In this document: in pieces, positions 28,882 to 37,602 of the stretch
Layout of the letters: every line of letters starts with the position of its first letter
Numbering within the stretch: position 1 is the stretch's first letter
DNA from: Nitrospira sp.
GTDB taxonomy: Bacteria; Nitrospirota; Nitrospiria; Nitrospirales; Nitrospiraceae
Direction of reading: 5' to 3'
DNA length: 49,580 nt
NCBI GenBank assembly: GCA_029194675.1
Contig: JARFXP010000011.1
Coordinates: forward strand, 1-49,580
Program-made: the position numbers and the translations under genes
Notes under the pieces: generated by a model
What the model saw: the letters and a program-made list of their open reading frames with translations, nothing else
What the model was told of the DNA's origin: nothing
The model's database searches: none

Positions 28882-30852
28882 ATGTCTAGAGATGACACCT
28901 TTTACATCACGACCCCGATTTACTACGTCAACGACGTCCCGCATATCGGTCACGCCTATACCACCGTCGCAGCCGACGTGCTGGCCCGCTATTGGCGCCT
29001 GCGCGGGTGCGAGGTGTTCTTCCTCACCGGTCTCGATGAACATGGCCAGAAAGTGCAACAGGCGGCGGCCAAGGTCGGCATCGATCCCCAAGTCCACTGC
29101 GACAAGCTCGCGCCGCAATTTGAGATCCTCTGGAAGAAGCTGAACGTCTCGAATAACGCCTTCATCAGGACGACAGATCCCGAGCACAAATCCATCGTCC
29201 AACGATACCTGCAGCAGCTCCACGACAAAAATCTGATTTACAAGGATTCGTACACCGGATGGTACTGTACGTTTGATGAACGGTTCTGGACCGAGAAAGA
29301 CGTAGTGAACGGACTCTGCCCGGACTGTAAACGCCCCATCGAGAAACTCAGCGAGCACAACTACTTCTTCACAATGGGGCAGTATCAGGATCGCTTGATC
29401 GAACACATCAAGAGACATCCAAATTTTATTCGCCCAGAGTCGCGGCGCAACGAAGTCCTGGGCTTCTTGCAAACCCAGAAACTCGGCGACCTCTCAATCT
29501 CGAGACCAAAGTCACGGCTCTCCTGGGGCATCGAACTGCCCTTTGATCACACCTACGTGACTTACGTCTGGTTCGATGCCTTGGTCAATTACATGTCCGC
29601 TTTGGAATACCTCCCCCGAGAAAAACCAGCAGGCAATCGATTCTGGCCTGCCAATGTCCACCTCGTCGGGAAAGATATTCTGACGACACATGCCGTCTAT
29701 TGGTCCACGATGCTCATGGCATTGAACCTTCCGTTACCCGAGACCATCTTTGCTCATGGCTGGTGGACCGTGGATGGCGAGAAGATGTCCAAGAGCCGGG
29801 GCAACGTCGTCGATCCCTACAAGATGGCCGACGAATTCGGCGCAGATGCGTTTCGGTATTTTTTACTGCGCGAAGTGCCGTTTGGACAGGATGGGGATTT
29901 TTCCCAGACGGCCATGGTCACACGTGTCAATAGCGATCTTGCCAATGGCCTAGGCAATCTTTTGAGCCGTACACTGACCCTCATCGAACGGACACAAGCA
30001 GGACTGCTACCTGCTCCGGGTGCAATGAGGCCGATAGAGCGAGAACTGGAACAAGCCACGCTGTCTCTCTTGAACGAAGTGTTGCCGCGCCACCTTGAAC
30101 AGTTGGAATTTAATCGGGCGCTCGAAGCCATTTGGCACGTCGTTCAACTCGCCAATCAGTATGCCGACAAGACCGCGCCATGGACATTGGCCAAGAGTGC
30201 GAACGCCGCCGAAACACTCCGGACCGTCCTCTACACCATGGCCGAGACCCTCCGCTGCCTCAGCCTGGCCGCGTATCCTGTTATCCCGAAGAGTGCGGAG
30301 TCCATCTATTCTCAACTTGGCATCTCAGCTGAATTTACAAGCTCTTTGTTGAGAGACAAGATCGAATGGGGCGGCCTGAAGCCTGGCACCCTCATCCAGA
30401 AAGGACCGTCGCTTTTCCCCCGCATCGAATCAAAACCAGGAGCAAGACCAGTGACGGAATCATCCGTACCTTCACAGCACGCCCCTGCCGAACCAACGCC
30501 CACAGCCACGCCAACACCTCCGGCTCCACCGCAAATCACGATCGACGAATTCATGAAGATACAGCTCAAGACGGCGAAGGTACTCTCCGCCGAGCGGGTA
30601 CCGAAATCGGAGAAGTTGATCAAGCTGCAAGTGTCGCTCGGCGCGGAACAGCGCCAGATCGTGGCCGGCATCGGCAAGAAGTATGAGCCAGACCAGCTAG
30701 TCGGCAAAACCATCGTGATCGTGGCAAATCTCAAGCCGGCCAAGCTCATGGGCATTGAATCGCAGGGTATGGTACTCGCGGCAGGGGATGCCGATGTACG
30801 TGGACTGCTCACCATCCAGGAAGAAGTGGATCCCGGTACCAAGGTGAAATGA
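28882..30852 (+). CDS. metG: methionyl-tRNA synthetase
   Basis: 656 residues. The class I signatures are HIGH at 21-24 and KMSKS at 301-305, with TTPIYYVND and the HAYTTVAAD stretch. The zinc-type Cys pair CPDC lies near residue 150. A Pro/Ala/Thr-rich linker at about 525-550 leads to a C-terminal tRNA-binding domain (about 553-656, VAGIGKKYEP, GMVLAAGD), as in dimeric bacterial MetRS. The next gene starts within its stop (ATGA). Confidence 0.97.
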   Translation: MSRDDTFYITTPIYYVNDVPHIGHAYTTVAADVLARYWRLRGCEVFFLTGLDEHGQKVQQAAAKVGIDPQVHCDKLAPQFEILWKKLNVSNNAFIRTTDPEHKSIVQRYLQQLHDKNLIYKDSYTGWYCTFDERFWTEKDVVNGLCPDCKRPIEKLSEHNYFFTMGQYQDRLIEHIKRHPNFIRPESRRNEVLGFLQTQKLGDLSISRPKSRLSWGIELPFDHTYVTYVWFDALVNYMSALEYLPREKPAGNRFWPANVHLVGKDILTTHAVYWSTMLMALNLPLPETIFAHGWWTVDGEKMSKSRGNVVDPYKMADEFGADAFRYFLLREVPFGQDGDFSQTAMVTRVNSDLANGLGNLLSRTLTLIERTQAGLLPAPGAMRPIERELEQATLSLLNEVLPRHLEQLEFNRALEAIWHVVQLANQYADKTAPWTLAKSANAAETLRTVLYTMAETLRCLSLAAYPVIPKSAESIYSQLGISAEFTSSLLRDKIEWGGLKPGTLIQKGPSLFPRIESKPGARPVTESSVPSQHAPAEPTPTATPTPPAPPQITIDEFMKIQLKTAKVLSAERVPKSEKLIKLQVSLGAEQRQIVAGIGKKYEPDQLVGKTIVIVANLKPAKLMGIESQGMVLAAGDADVRGLLTIQEEVDPGTKVK

Positions 30853-31703
30853 CACGATCTTCCTTCGTCCCGGTTGGATTGATTTTCTCGCTCACCTTGC
30901 TCCCCTGCTTTCTGACTCCCGCCGACGGCCAAGCTCTCGCTGACTCATCGCTCAATGAGCCTCGGTCAACCACGGTGCTCGTGCGTGTCGTCGCGCATGG
31001 GGCGATGGTGTTGGGCCGCGAAGTCGGCGGAGCGCGTGTGACGATTACTGATGTCACGAGCGGCCATATTCTGGCAACCGGCCTGCAGCAGGGCGAATCA
31101 GGAGATCAGAATCAAATCATGCGCACCCCCCATACAATGGAAGAGCCGATCTACAGCGCTCGTCCTGCTGCCGCCTTCACCACCACATTAGAGCTGCAGA
31201 AACCGACGGTAGTGGAAATCTCCGCAGAAGGCCCCCTCGCCTATCCCGCTGCATTACAGAGGACCAGCACAACCTTGCTGTTGATTCCAGGACAAGACCT
31301 GACGAACGACGGCGTTGTCCTACATCTCCATGGCTACCTGGTTCAGATCGAGCGGCCCAAACCTCGTGAGGCATTAATCGCAAAAGACGATGTGAAGCTT
31401 CGAGCCTCAGTTCGAACCCTGTCCGGCTCATTGGTCCGACCCCATGGAGATTGGGACTCACGGAAGATCCGCATTTATGGAGAGGTATTGATCGGAGACC
31501 GAATCGTCGAGCGGCTACAACTGTTTTATGACGAAGGAAACCGCGCCTTCGAAGCGCCGTTCTTTGTGCCGCCGTCGAAGGAGGTTCCCGATGGGATCAA
31601 GCTTCGAGTGATTGCGACTGACCTGTCTACAGGCAATTCAGGAATGGATCAAGCAAACTATCCAGTGTTAAGCGAGCGTCTCCCGCCCAAGGCTGTTCGG
31701 TAG
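30849..31703 (+). CDS. secreted protein of unknown function
   Basis: 284 residues with a signal peptide at about 1-28 (ending TPADGQA). The mature part is beta-rich with no repeated motif, and relatives are not recognised. It overlaps metG by four bases and was probably transferred together with it into one transcript. A short linker of acidic and Pro residues (RPKPREALIAKDD) separates two halves; the second half (about 175-284) resembles an Ig-like fold by strand pattern only. The role is unknown. Confidence 0.75.
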   Translation: MTRSSFVPVGLIFSLTLLPCFLTPADGQALADSSLNEPRSTTVLVRVVAHGAMVLGREVGGARVTITDVTSGHILATGLQQGESGDQNQIMRTPHTMEEPIYSARPAAAFTTTLELQKPTVVEISAEGPLAYPAALQRTSTTLLLIPGQDLTNDGVVLHLHGYLVQIERPKPREALIAKDDVKLRASVRTLSGSLVRPHGDWDSRKIRIYGEVLIGDRIVERLQLFYDEGNRAFEAPFFVPPSKEVPDGIKLRVIATDLSTGNSGMDQANYPVLSERLPPKAVR

Positions 31704-31851
31704 CCGTCGACACCTTCCGAAATGAGTCTAATCAGCGTGGTGGCAAAGAAGGACGTGCTCGACGGCTCGTCATGCTGATGGAGCTCAGCCGGCCCCGAGC
31801 TCATGGTCTCACAAGTCCGGCTCATCATCGAATTCCGAGGGCGGACTATTC

Positions 31852-34800
31852 CTAGGCCGGCTGCAGATCGCCGAGCCTAACGGACACCAGTTTGGACACC
31901 CCAGGCTCTTCCATCGTGACGCCGAAGAGGGAATCGGCAATGTTCATCGTCCGCTTATTGTGCGTGATGACGAGGAACTGCGCGTTCTGGGCCAGCTCTT
32001 TCAAGACTCCCGTGAACCGGCCGATGTTTTCCTCGTCCAGCGGGGCATCGATTTCGTCCAACAAACAAAACGGCGTCGGCCTGATCAGAAAACTCGCAAA
32101 CAACAGCGCCATCGCCGTAAGTGTCTTTTCTCCGCCCGACAGCATGGTAATGCTCTTCAGCCGTTTGCCGGGTGGTTGAGCCACAATTTCAATGCCCGGT
32201 TCCTGACTGCCGACCGGTTCACCGTTTTCCGGAGGCGGTTCATCGACCAACTGCAGCTCGGCCCGCCCGCCAGGGAAGAATTGGCCGAAGACCTCGGTGA
32301 ACCTCTGCTGCAATTCCTCGTACGTGGCCGCGAACATCTCCTTCGTCGTTCGGTGAATCCGCTGAATAATCTCTTTGAGCGATGCAATCGAGGTCGACAG
32401 ATCCTGTTCCTGGTCAGACAAGAATTTGTGGCGCTCCTCCAGCTCCTGGTGTTCGCTGATGGCGGCTAGGTTGATCGGCCCCATACGATCCAACCGATCA
32501 CGCAGCTTCTGTAACTGCTCTTTCAACTCGGCATCCGAGCGATGTTCGGTCTCCTGCACGGCCGCGGTGTCAGCCGCACTGATCAATTCACCTGACCTCG
32601 TAGGATCATCGATCAGCGTGATCGGATTCAGCTGATACGTTCCCGACAACGTTCCTTCGACGGTCCCCAATTGCGTACGAACTTCCGCTCGTCGAACCTC
32701 CACCGTCATCCGAGCATCCCGAATGACTGAAATCTCTCGTCGCAATTCTTCCAGACCGGATTCAAGCGTGTGGCTCGTCGCCATCTGTTGCGCCTGTCGT
32801 TCCTGAGCGGCGACCAATTCCCCCTTCACCCGCCCCGCGGTTACGCCGAGTTCTTGGCAGAGGGCCTCCTGACGGGCTTGTTCTGTCCGACTCTGCTCAA
32901 TGAGTCCCTTCAAACTGTTCAAGTGCTCACCCAATGCACCATGCCGATCTTCCATCTCCTGAATCTGTTGTGCCACACGAGACCGGTTCAGTTGCTCATG
33001 TTCCCGTTTGGCTCGCAACCCTTCCGCGGTCAGCTTCGCCTCCGTCACACGTTCCTGGTGCGTTCTCATATTTTGATCGAGCAGCCCCAGTCGCTCGCGC
33101 ACCCTTCCCAACATCGTTTCCTGTCCGCTCTTCTCGGCAAGCCACTGACCCAATCGGGCCTGGACCGAGTGCGATTCTTGTTCCAACCGTTGTCCTTCGC
33201 TGAGACCTTCTTGAATTTCCGTCTCCATCCCGGTGAGTCGATGATCAAGATCGTTCAGCACATGCTGAAGTTTTTCTTCATCCTTGCGCAGCGACAGATT
33301 CTGCATTTCGGCGTCACGAAGCGCATCGCCGAGTTGGCGGTCCCGCTGGGTGAGCGACTGGATTTGGGCAAACACCATGTCTCGCTGTTGCTTGTTCTGA
33401 TCGAGCTCCGTGACGAGCAAGTAGCGTTTGGCTTCAAGATCGATCACCTCTCGTCTGCGTTCGAGCAGACCCGGCGTGCCTTGAACCTGGCCACCCGTCA
33501 CGATGCCGGACGCATCCACCACTTCACCATCCAGGGTCGCCAGGATGGGACCGTTCGGAGCGCTCCACGCTTGTTGCTCCCACAACTGCAGCGCCTGGTC
33601 TAATGATCGAATAATGACGACGCGATCGAACAGCGAATCGCGAGCCGCCGTTCTGGCCGCGTCCGTTTGGACCAGATCCGCTGCGAGCCCGACGACGCCG
33701 GGCTGGGTTGCTATCGACGGCCACCAGTCATGAGCCCGCCCGCCTTCCCATCGCGGTCGCTGTGGAATAAAACTGCCTCGTCCCAGCGCCTCCTCCTGGA
33801 GAAAACGGATCAACTGCCGCCCGACGGACGGTTCATCCACAAACCATCCTCGCACGCGCTCCCCCAGCACCGCCTCAACCGCCCGTTCCATCCCTGACGG
33901 GATCACCAGCCATTCGGCCACCGCATCCCGCACCCCGTCACAAGACTTCAGGGCGGGGCCTTGCTGAGCCCCCTGCCGCCCGTAGCCCATCTCCTCACGA
34001 ACAACACTCTGCAACGCCTCAAGACGCGAATCCACTCCCGCCAGCTCTTCTGAGCGTCGTAAGACCACCTGATCCAGCGACTGGAGAGCGCCGGTCGCTT
34101 GAGCAGCTTCCTCTTGCACAGTTCGTCGCTCCGTCCGCAGTTGCGAAACAAGGCGGTCCGCCTCTCCATATTCCTTGCGCAAAACCTCGTGGCGATCGAT
34201 CGCCACTTCACGTTGGGCCCGCAGTTCGTCTCGCTCCGACGACAAGCGAGTTCCACGGCCCGCAAGATCTTCCATTCGTTGGGCCAATTGCGAGAGGCCT
34301 TGTTCGGTATTTGCGACAAGAACAGCCAGTTGCAGGACGTCTTTGCGCCCTCGCTCCTCCTCTGCGACGGCCGCAACCCGTTGGTGGAGCAAGTGCGTCA
34401 TCTCCTCATCGAGTTCCCCGAGAGCCCGATCTCGTATTGCCATCTCCTCTTCGACCGACGTCAATGACGACTCGATGGTTTGAAGCGCGGCGGCCAGATT
34501 CTCCTGTGATCGGACCAGTTCTTCCAGCTCGGCCGATTCCTGTACCTGTTGTTGGCTGAACAACAGCCCTCGGTTTCGTTCGACCTCCGCCGCGGTCAAT
34601 GCCTGGGCCTGCTGTTGTTCGACTCCCGCCAGTTCTTCTCGAATCTTCCCGATGGAATCGGCGATCGCAATCGCGTCAAGCCGCGCCTGTTCGAGTTCCG
34701 TCGTGGACCGAGCCTGTTCGACCGCCATCCCAGATTCCTGTTGATCCAGGTTCAGAATTTCTGTCTCAGCCTCCTGTAAGGACTGTCGCAATCCCTTGAA

Positions 34801-35532
34801 TTCCCTGGTCAACAATGTCACTTCGATTCCGCGCGCCTCCCCCTGCAACGTCTGAAAAGTGCGCGCCTGGCGAGCTTGACGTTCCAAAGAATTGAGCTGC
34901 TTCTTGACCTCCGCCACGATGTCTCGTACGCGCAGGAGATTTTGCTGCGTCGCTTCGAGCTTCCGCAGCGCCTCGGCCTTTTGCTTCTTATACCGGACGA
35001 TGCCCGCGGTCTCCTCGATGAGCTCGCGCCGCTCTTGCGGCGATGCATTCAAGATCTGATCGATCTGACCCTGAGCAATAACAGTATGTCCTTTGCTTCC
35101 CGCCCTCGTGTCGAGCAACAAACTCCTGATATCCTTCAGCCGGCACTGAATCTTGTTGATGAGATACTCGCTCTCGCCGCTGCGGTACAAACGGCGGGTG
35201 ATCATGATCTCATGCGCCTCAGTCAGCTCATTCGGAAGTCCAGAGCTCCCATCCAGTTTCATCATCGCGGGATCAAGCCCGCCGATCACCAACGACACTT
35301 CCGTCATCCCCAAAGGCTTTCGGAGTTCGGTGCCGTTAAAAATGACGTCTTCCATCTTTTCGCTTCTGAGCGTTTTGGTGCTTTGCTCACCCAACACCCA
35401 CAGGATGGCGTCGACGACATTGCTCTTTCCGCTCCCATTCGGCCCGACGATCGCAGTGACCCCTTCGGGAAACTCGATCTTGGCTTCAGCGAACGACTTG
35501 AAACCCAACATGTTCAACGATTTCAAATGCAT
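31852..35532 (-). CDS. smc: chromosome segregation protein SMC
   Basis: 1226 residues. The Walker A motif GPNGSGKS is at 30-37. Two long coiled coils flank a hinge at about 520-680. LSGGEK is at 1131-1136 and the Walker B stretch FCLLDEIDAPLDE near 1158. SMC forms a ring-shaped dimer that organises and segregates the chromosome with ScpAB. The start at 35532 lies on MHLKSLNMLGFKSF, the expected N-terminus. scpA/scpB are not in the window. Confidence 0.97.
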   Translation of the reverse strand: MHLKSLNMLGFKSFAEAKIEFPEGVTAIVGPNGSGKSNVVDAILWVLGEQSTKTLRSEKMEDVIFNGTELRKPLGMTEVSLVIGGLDPAMMKLDGSSGLPNELTEAHEIMITRRLYRSGESEYLINKIQCRLKDIRSLLLDTRAGSKGHTVIAQGQIDQILNASPQERRELIEETAGIVRYKKQKAEALRKLEATQQNLLRVRDIVAEVKKQLNSLERQARQARTFQTLQGEARGIEVTLLTREFKGLRQSLQEAETEILNLDQQESGMAVEQARSTTELEQARLDAIAIADSIGKIREELAGVEQQQAQALTAAEVERNRGLLFSQQQVQESAELEELVRSQENLAAALQTIESSLTSVEEEMAIRDRALGELDEEMTHLLHQRVAAVAEEERGRKDVLQLAVLVANTEQGLSQLAQRMEDLAGRGTRLSSERDELRAQREVAIDRHEVLRKEYGEADRLVSQLRTERRTVQEEAAQATGALQSLDQVVLRRSEELAGVDSRLEALQSVVREEMGYGRQGAQQGPALKSCDGVRDAVAEWLVIPSGMERAVEAVLGERVRGWFVDEPSVGRQLIRFLQEEALGRGSFIPQRPRWEGGRAHDWWPSIATQPGVVGLAADLVQTDAARTAARDSLFDRVVIIRSLDQALQLWEQQAWSAPNGPILATLDGEVVDASGIVTGGQVQGTPGLLERRREVIDLEAKRYLLVTELDQNKQQRDMVFAQIQSLTQRDRQLGDALRDAEMQNLSLRKDEEKLQHVLNDLDHRLTGMETEIQEGLSEGQRLEQESHSVQARLGQWLAEKSGQETMLGRVRERLGLLDQNMRTHQERVTEAKLTAEGLRAKREHEQLNRSRVAQQIQEMEDRHGALGEHLNSLKGLIEQSRTEQARQEALCQELGVTAGRVKGELVAAQERQAQQMATSHTLESGLEELRREISVIRDARMTVEVRRAEVRTQLGTVEGTLSGTYQLNPITLIDDPTRSGELISAADTAAVQETEHRSDAELKEQLQKLRDRLDRMGPINLAAISEHQELEERHKFLSDQEQDLSTSIASLKEIIQRIHRTTKEMFAATYEELQQRFTEVFGQFFPGGRAELQLVDEPPPENGEPVGSQEPGIEIVAQPPGKRLKSITMLSGGEKTLTAMALLFASFLIRPTPFCLLDEIDAPLDEENIGRFTGVLKELAQNAQFLVITHNKRTMNIADSLFGVTMEEPGVSKLVSVRLGDLQPA

Positions 35533-35655
35533 CGGTTCACCACAAAATTACGCACACGAACAGTGTTGTCTCGAAGAATGACGAATCGCTGGTCCTTGTA
35601 CCACAAGGGTTCTGAGAAATCAAAAACAAAACACATTGTATAGTGTGAAATCGAT

Positions 35656-35680
35656 ATGGCCCTACAATATATAGGGCCAT
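35656..35680. terminator. hairpin between ispH and smc
   Basis: ATGGCCCTA and TAGGGCCAT form a perfect 9-base-pair stem around a seven-base loop. It lies between the end of ispH and the start of smc, both minus-strand genes. A TTT on one side and a T-rich stretch further on fit a termination structure for ispH, though attenuation ahead of smc is also possible. Confidence 0.45.
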
Positions 35681-35709
35681 TTGGGGACATGTCCGGATGG
35701 CAACGCCAG

Positions 35710-36672
35710 CTAGCCAGCGATACTAGCTACTGGCTTCTTTGAGGATTCTATCTGGACGAGTTCCTTCGGCAGGAGGAATTCGACATCTTCCTCGATCACC
35801 GTGAGTTCTTCAACATCGGACGGTTCCGAGGCTGTTAAGAACGCGACTACTTCCGTGACCAGAATTTCCGGTGCCGACGCACCGGCCGCAATCCCGACTG
35901 CCTTGGCCCCTTGCAGCCACGCAGGATCGATGTCGGCGGCTGAATCGATGAGATAAGAAGGGATCCCGCACTGCTCTCCCAGTTCGCGTAGACGATTGGA
36001 ATTGGAGCTGTTCGGAGATCCGATGACCAGAATGACATCCACCAAGCGAGACAATTCTTTGACGGCATTCTGCCGGTTTTGCGTCGCGTAACAGATATCT
36101 TCTTGGTGTGGCCCTTTAATGTTTGGAAACCGCTGGTGCAGTGCCCCGACGATGTCCCGACATTCATCCACACTCAACGTCGTCTGTGTGACATACGAAA
36201 GGTTGACGGTGTTCTCCACTCTCAGTTCTTCGACATCTTTGACCGAGGACACCAAATGGAACTTGTCGGGAATCTGACCCAGCGTCCCGATCACTTCCGG
36301 GTGACCGGCATGACCGATCAGGATCAGATCATATCCCTGGGTATAATCGCGGTTCACTTCGTTATGGACTTTGATCACCAGCGGACAAGTCGCGTCGATC
36401 ACATGGAGACGACGTTGATTCGCCTCCTCCCAGACCGACTTCGCCACGCCGTGTGCACTGAAGATCACGACCGACCCTTCCGGGACTTCGTTCAACTCTT
36501 CCACGAAAACCGCGCCTTTTTGCCGGAGCGAATTCACCACATGACGGCTATGAACAATCTCGTGACGTACATAAATAGGGGCACCGTACTTCTTGAGAGA
36601 CAGATCCACGATATCGATCGCCCGATCAACACCGGCACAAAATCCACGAGGATTGGCGAGATAGATCTTCAT
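35710..36672 (-). CDS. ispH: 4-hydroxy-3-methylbut-2-enyl diphosphate reductase
   Basis: 320 residues. This is the last enzyme of the MEP isoprenoid pathway, an iron-sulfur protein giving IPP and DMAPP. The three Cys ligands are Cys12 (NPRGFCAGV), Cys96 (DATCP) and Cys194 (CYATQNRQ), and the substrate-binding SPNSSNS lies at about 219-225. AAGGAG precedes ATG 36672. A short acidic C-terminal tail ([13 protein letters not shown]) extends past the domain and is common in relatives. Confidence 0.97.
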   Translation of the reverse strand: MKIYLANPRGFCAGVDRAIDIVDLSLKKYGAPIYVRHEIVHSRHVVNSLRQKGAVFVEELNEVPEGSVVIFSAHGVAKSVWEEANQRRLHVIDATCPLVIKVHNEVNRDYTQGYDLILIGHAGHPEVIGTLGQIPDKFHLVSSVKDVEELRVENTVNLSYVTQTTLSVDECRDIVGALHQRFPNIKGPHQEDICYATQNRQNAVKELSRLVDVILVIGSPNSSNSNRLRELGEQCGIPSYLIDSAADIDPAWLQGAKAVGIAAGASAPEILVTEVVAFLTASEPSDVEELTVIEEDVEFLLPKELVQIESSKKPVASIAG

Positions 36673-36823
36673 AGTCGTCGTAGCTCCTTCGGCCAGGCTC
36701 TACAGGGTCGTGCTGTAATCGTGAATAGTCACGATACGTCAGATGAATAGGGTCCGTCAACAGAATTGGCTGACGGCATTATCATTTCGATGCCCCGCGT
36801 CCAATTCCCTTCCGTCTAATCCA

Positions 36824-37123
36824 TTATTTGTATGTGTGCTTATCCCGCTTGGCGAGTTTCAAGATCACTACTTTCTTTCGCTGGTCATCGACGTCGTACA
36901 GGACCCGGTAAGGGCCGATACGGAGGCGATACTCAGCGGTGAATTGCAACACAATGAGCTGACCGGTGAGCTTCTTAGTTCTTTTGCCTTGAGGTTTTGG
37001 ATTCGTTGCGAGGGATCGGATGGCAGTGACAATGGCTTCACGGTAGTCGGCAGGAACATACTCTAATGACTTTTGAAATTCGCGTTCGACTCGCTCGCTA
37101 GGAAAGACGACTTCGTAGGGCAA
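36824..37123 (-). CDS. RelE/ParE-type toxin (mRNA interferase or gyrase inhibitor)
   Basis: 99 residues. The fold is typical: ERVEREFQKSLEYVP at the start, KKLTGQL in the middle, and YRLRIGPYRVLYDVDDQ followed by KVVILKLAKRD at the end. RelE toxins cut mRNA on the ribosome. TTG 37123 begins right after the antitoxin stop, so the pair is translationally coupled. ParE-type activity on DNA gyrase is an alternative that residues alone do not settle. Confidence 0.85.
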   Translation of the reverse strand: MPYEVVFPSERVEREFQKSLEYVPADYREAIVTAIRSLATNPKPQGKRTKKLTGQLIVLQFTAEYRLRIGPYRVLYDVDDQRKKVVILKLAKRDKHTYK

Positions 37124-37405
37124 CTACAGCCCCATCTTTTTGAAGAGACGTTCGGCGGGAATCGATTTGCCCTGGTTGTACTCGGCACGTGCCCTCTCAA
37201 TTTCCCCGAGAAGCTTCTTGTCCTTGAGTTCATCCAGAGTCTCGATCAAGTCCAACATATCTTCGTATGGCACAAGGAACGAGACCGGCTTACCATGGGA
37301 CAAGACCATTGAGGGAGACTTCGAGCGGATCAGCTTTGAAAGCTGAGCCTGTGCCTCTCGCACATTGACCGGCTTGGCGTTTCGAAGCAAGCTGCTGGCG
37401 CTCAT
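37124..37405 (-). CDS. Phd/YefM-type antitoxin
   Basis: About 93 residues from ATG 37405 (GAGGAGA upstream). The N-terminal VNVREAQAQLSKLI and the middle LSHGKPVSFLVPYEDM are the Phd/YefM DNA-binding part. The C-terminal helical tail (AEYNQGKSIPAERLFKKMG) would wrap the toxin. It precedes the relE-type gene and reads divergently from the STAND regulator. Autoregulation by the complex is typical of the family and not shown here. Confidence 0.85.
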   Translation of the reverse strand: MSASSLLRNAKPVNVREAQAQLSKLIRSKSPSMVLSHGKPVSFLVPYEDMLDLIETLDELKDKKLLGEIERARAEYNQGKSIPAERLFKKMGL

Positions 37406-37602
37406 CAACGTCTCCTCATGTATGGCAATTGTATAGACATTAGCAGGTTTGGTTCTGGCCCGCAAGATGGGTCATTTCGAACTGCATATGACGTGCGATA
37501 CAACCGCTGCGAAGTGGGCACAGAAACCGGTTCTGCCCGCTTGCTGTCTGCTACGTAGTCGATTAAGATGGCGCGCTCCTTGAATTCACCTACTGGAGAC
37601 GC
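37406..37602. promoter_or_regulatory. divergent intergenic region, antitoxin / STAND regulator
   Basis: About 197 bases hold the promoters of the minus-strand phd/relE pair and the plus-strand regulator. A GGTTCTG...CCCGC stretch occurs twice (near 37449 and 37530) in direct orientation, and GGAG lies just before ATG 37603. Nothing more can be supported. Confidence 0.3.

Noticed and set aside
28306..29472. 388-codon minus-strand open frame
   Set aside because: It spans the end of holB and start of metG in antisense and has no motif.
36755..36777. CCGTCA/TGACGG hairpin downstream of the relE-type gene
   Set aside because: Only a six-base stem with an 11-base loop and no U-tract, so too weak to call a terminator.
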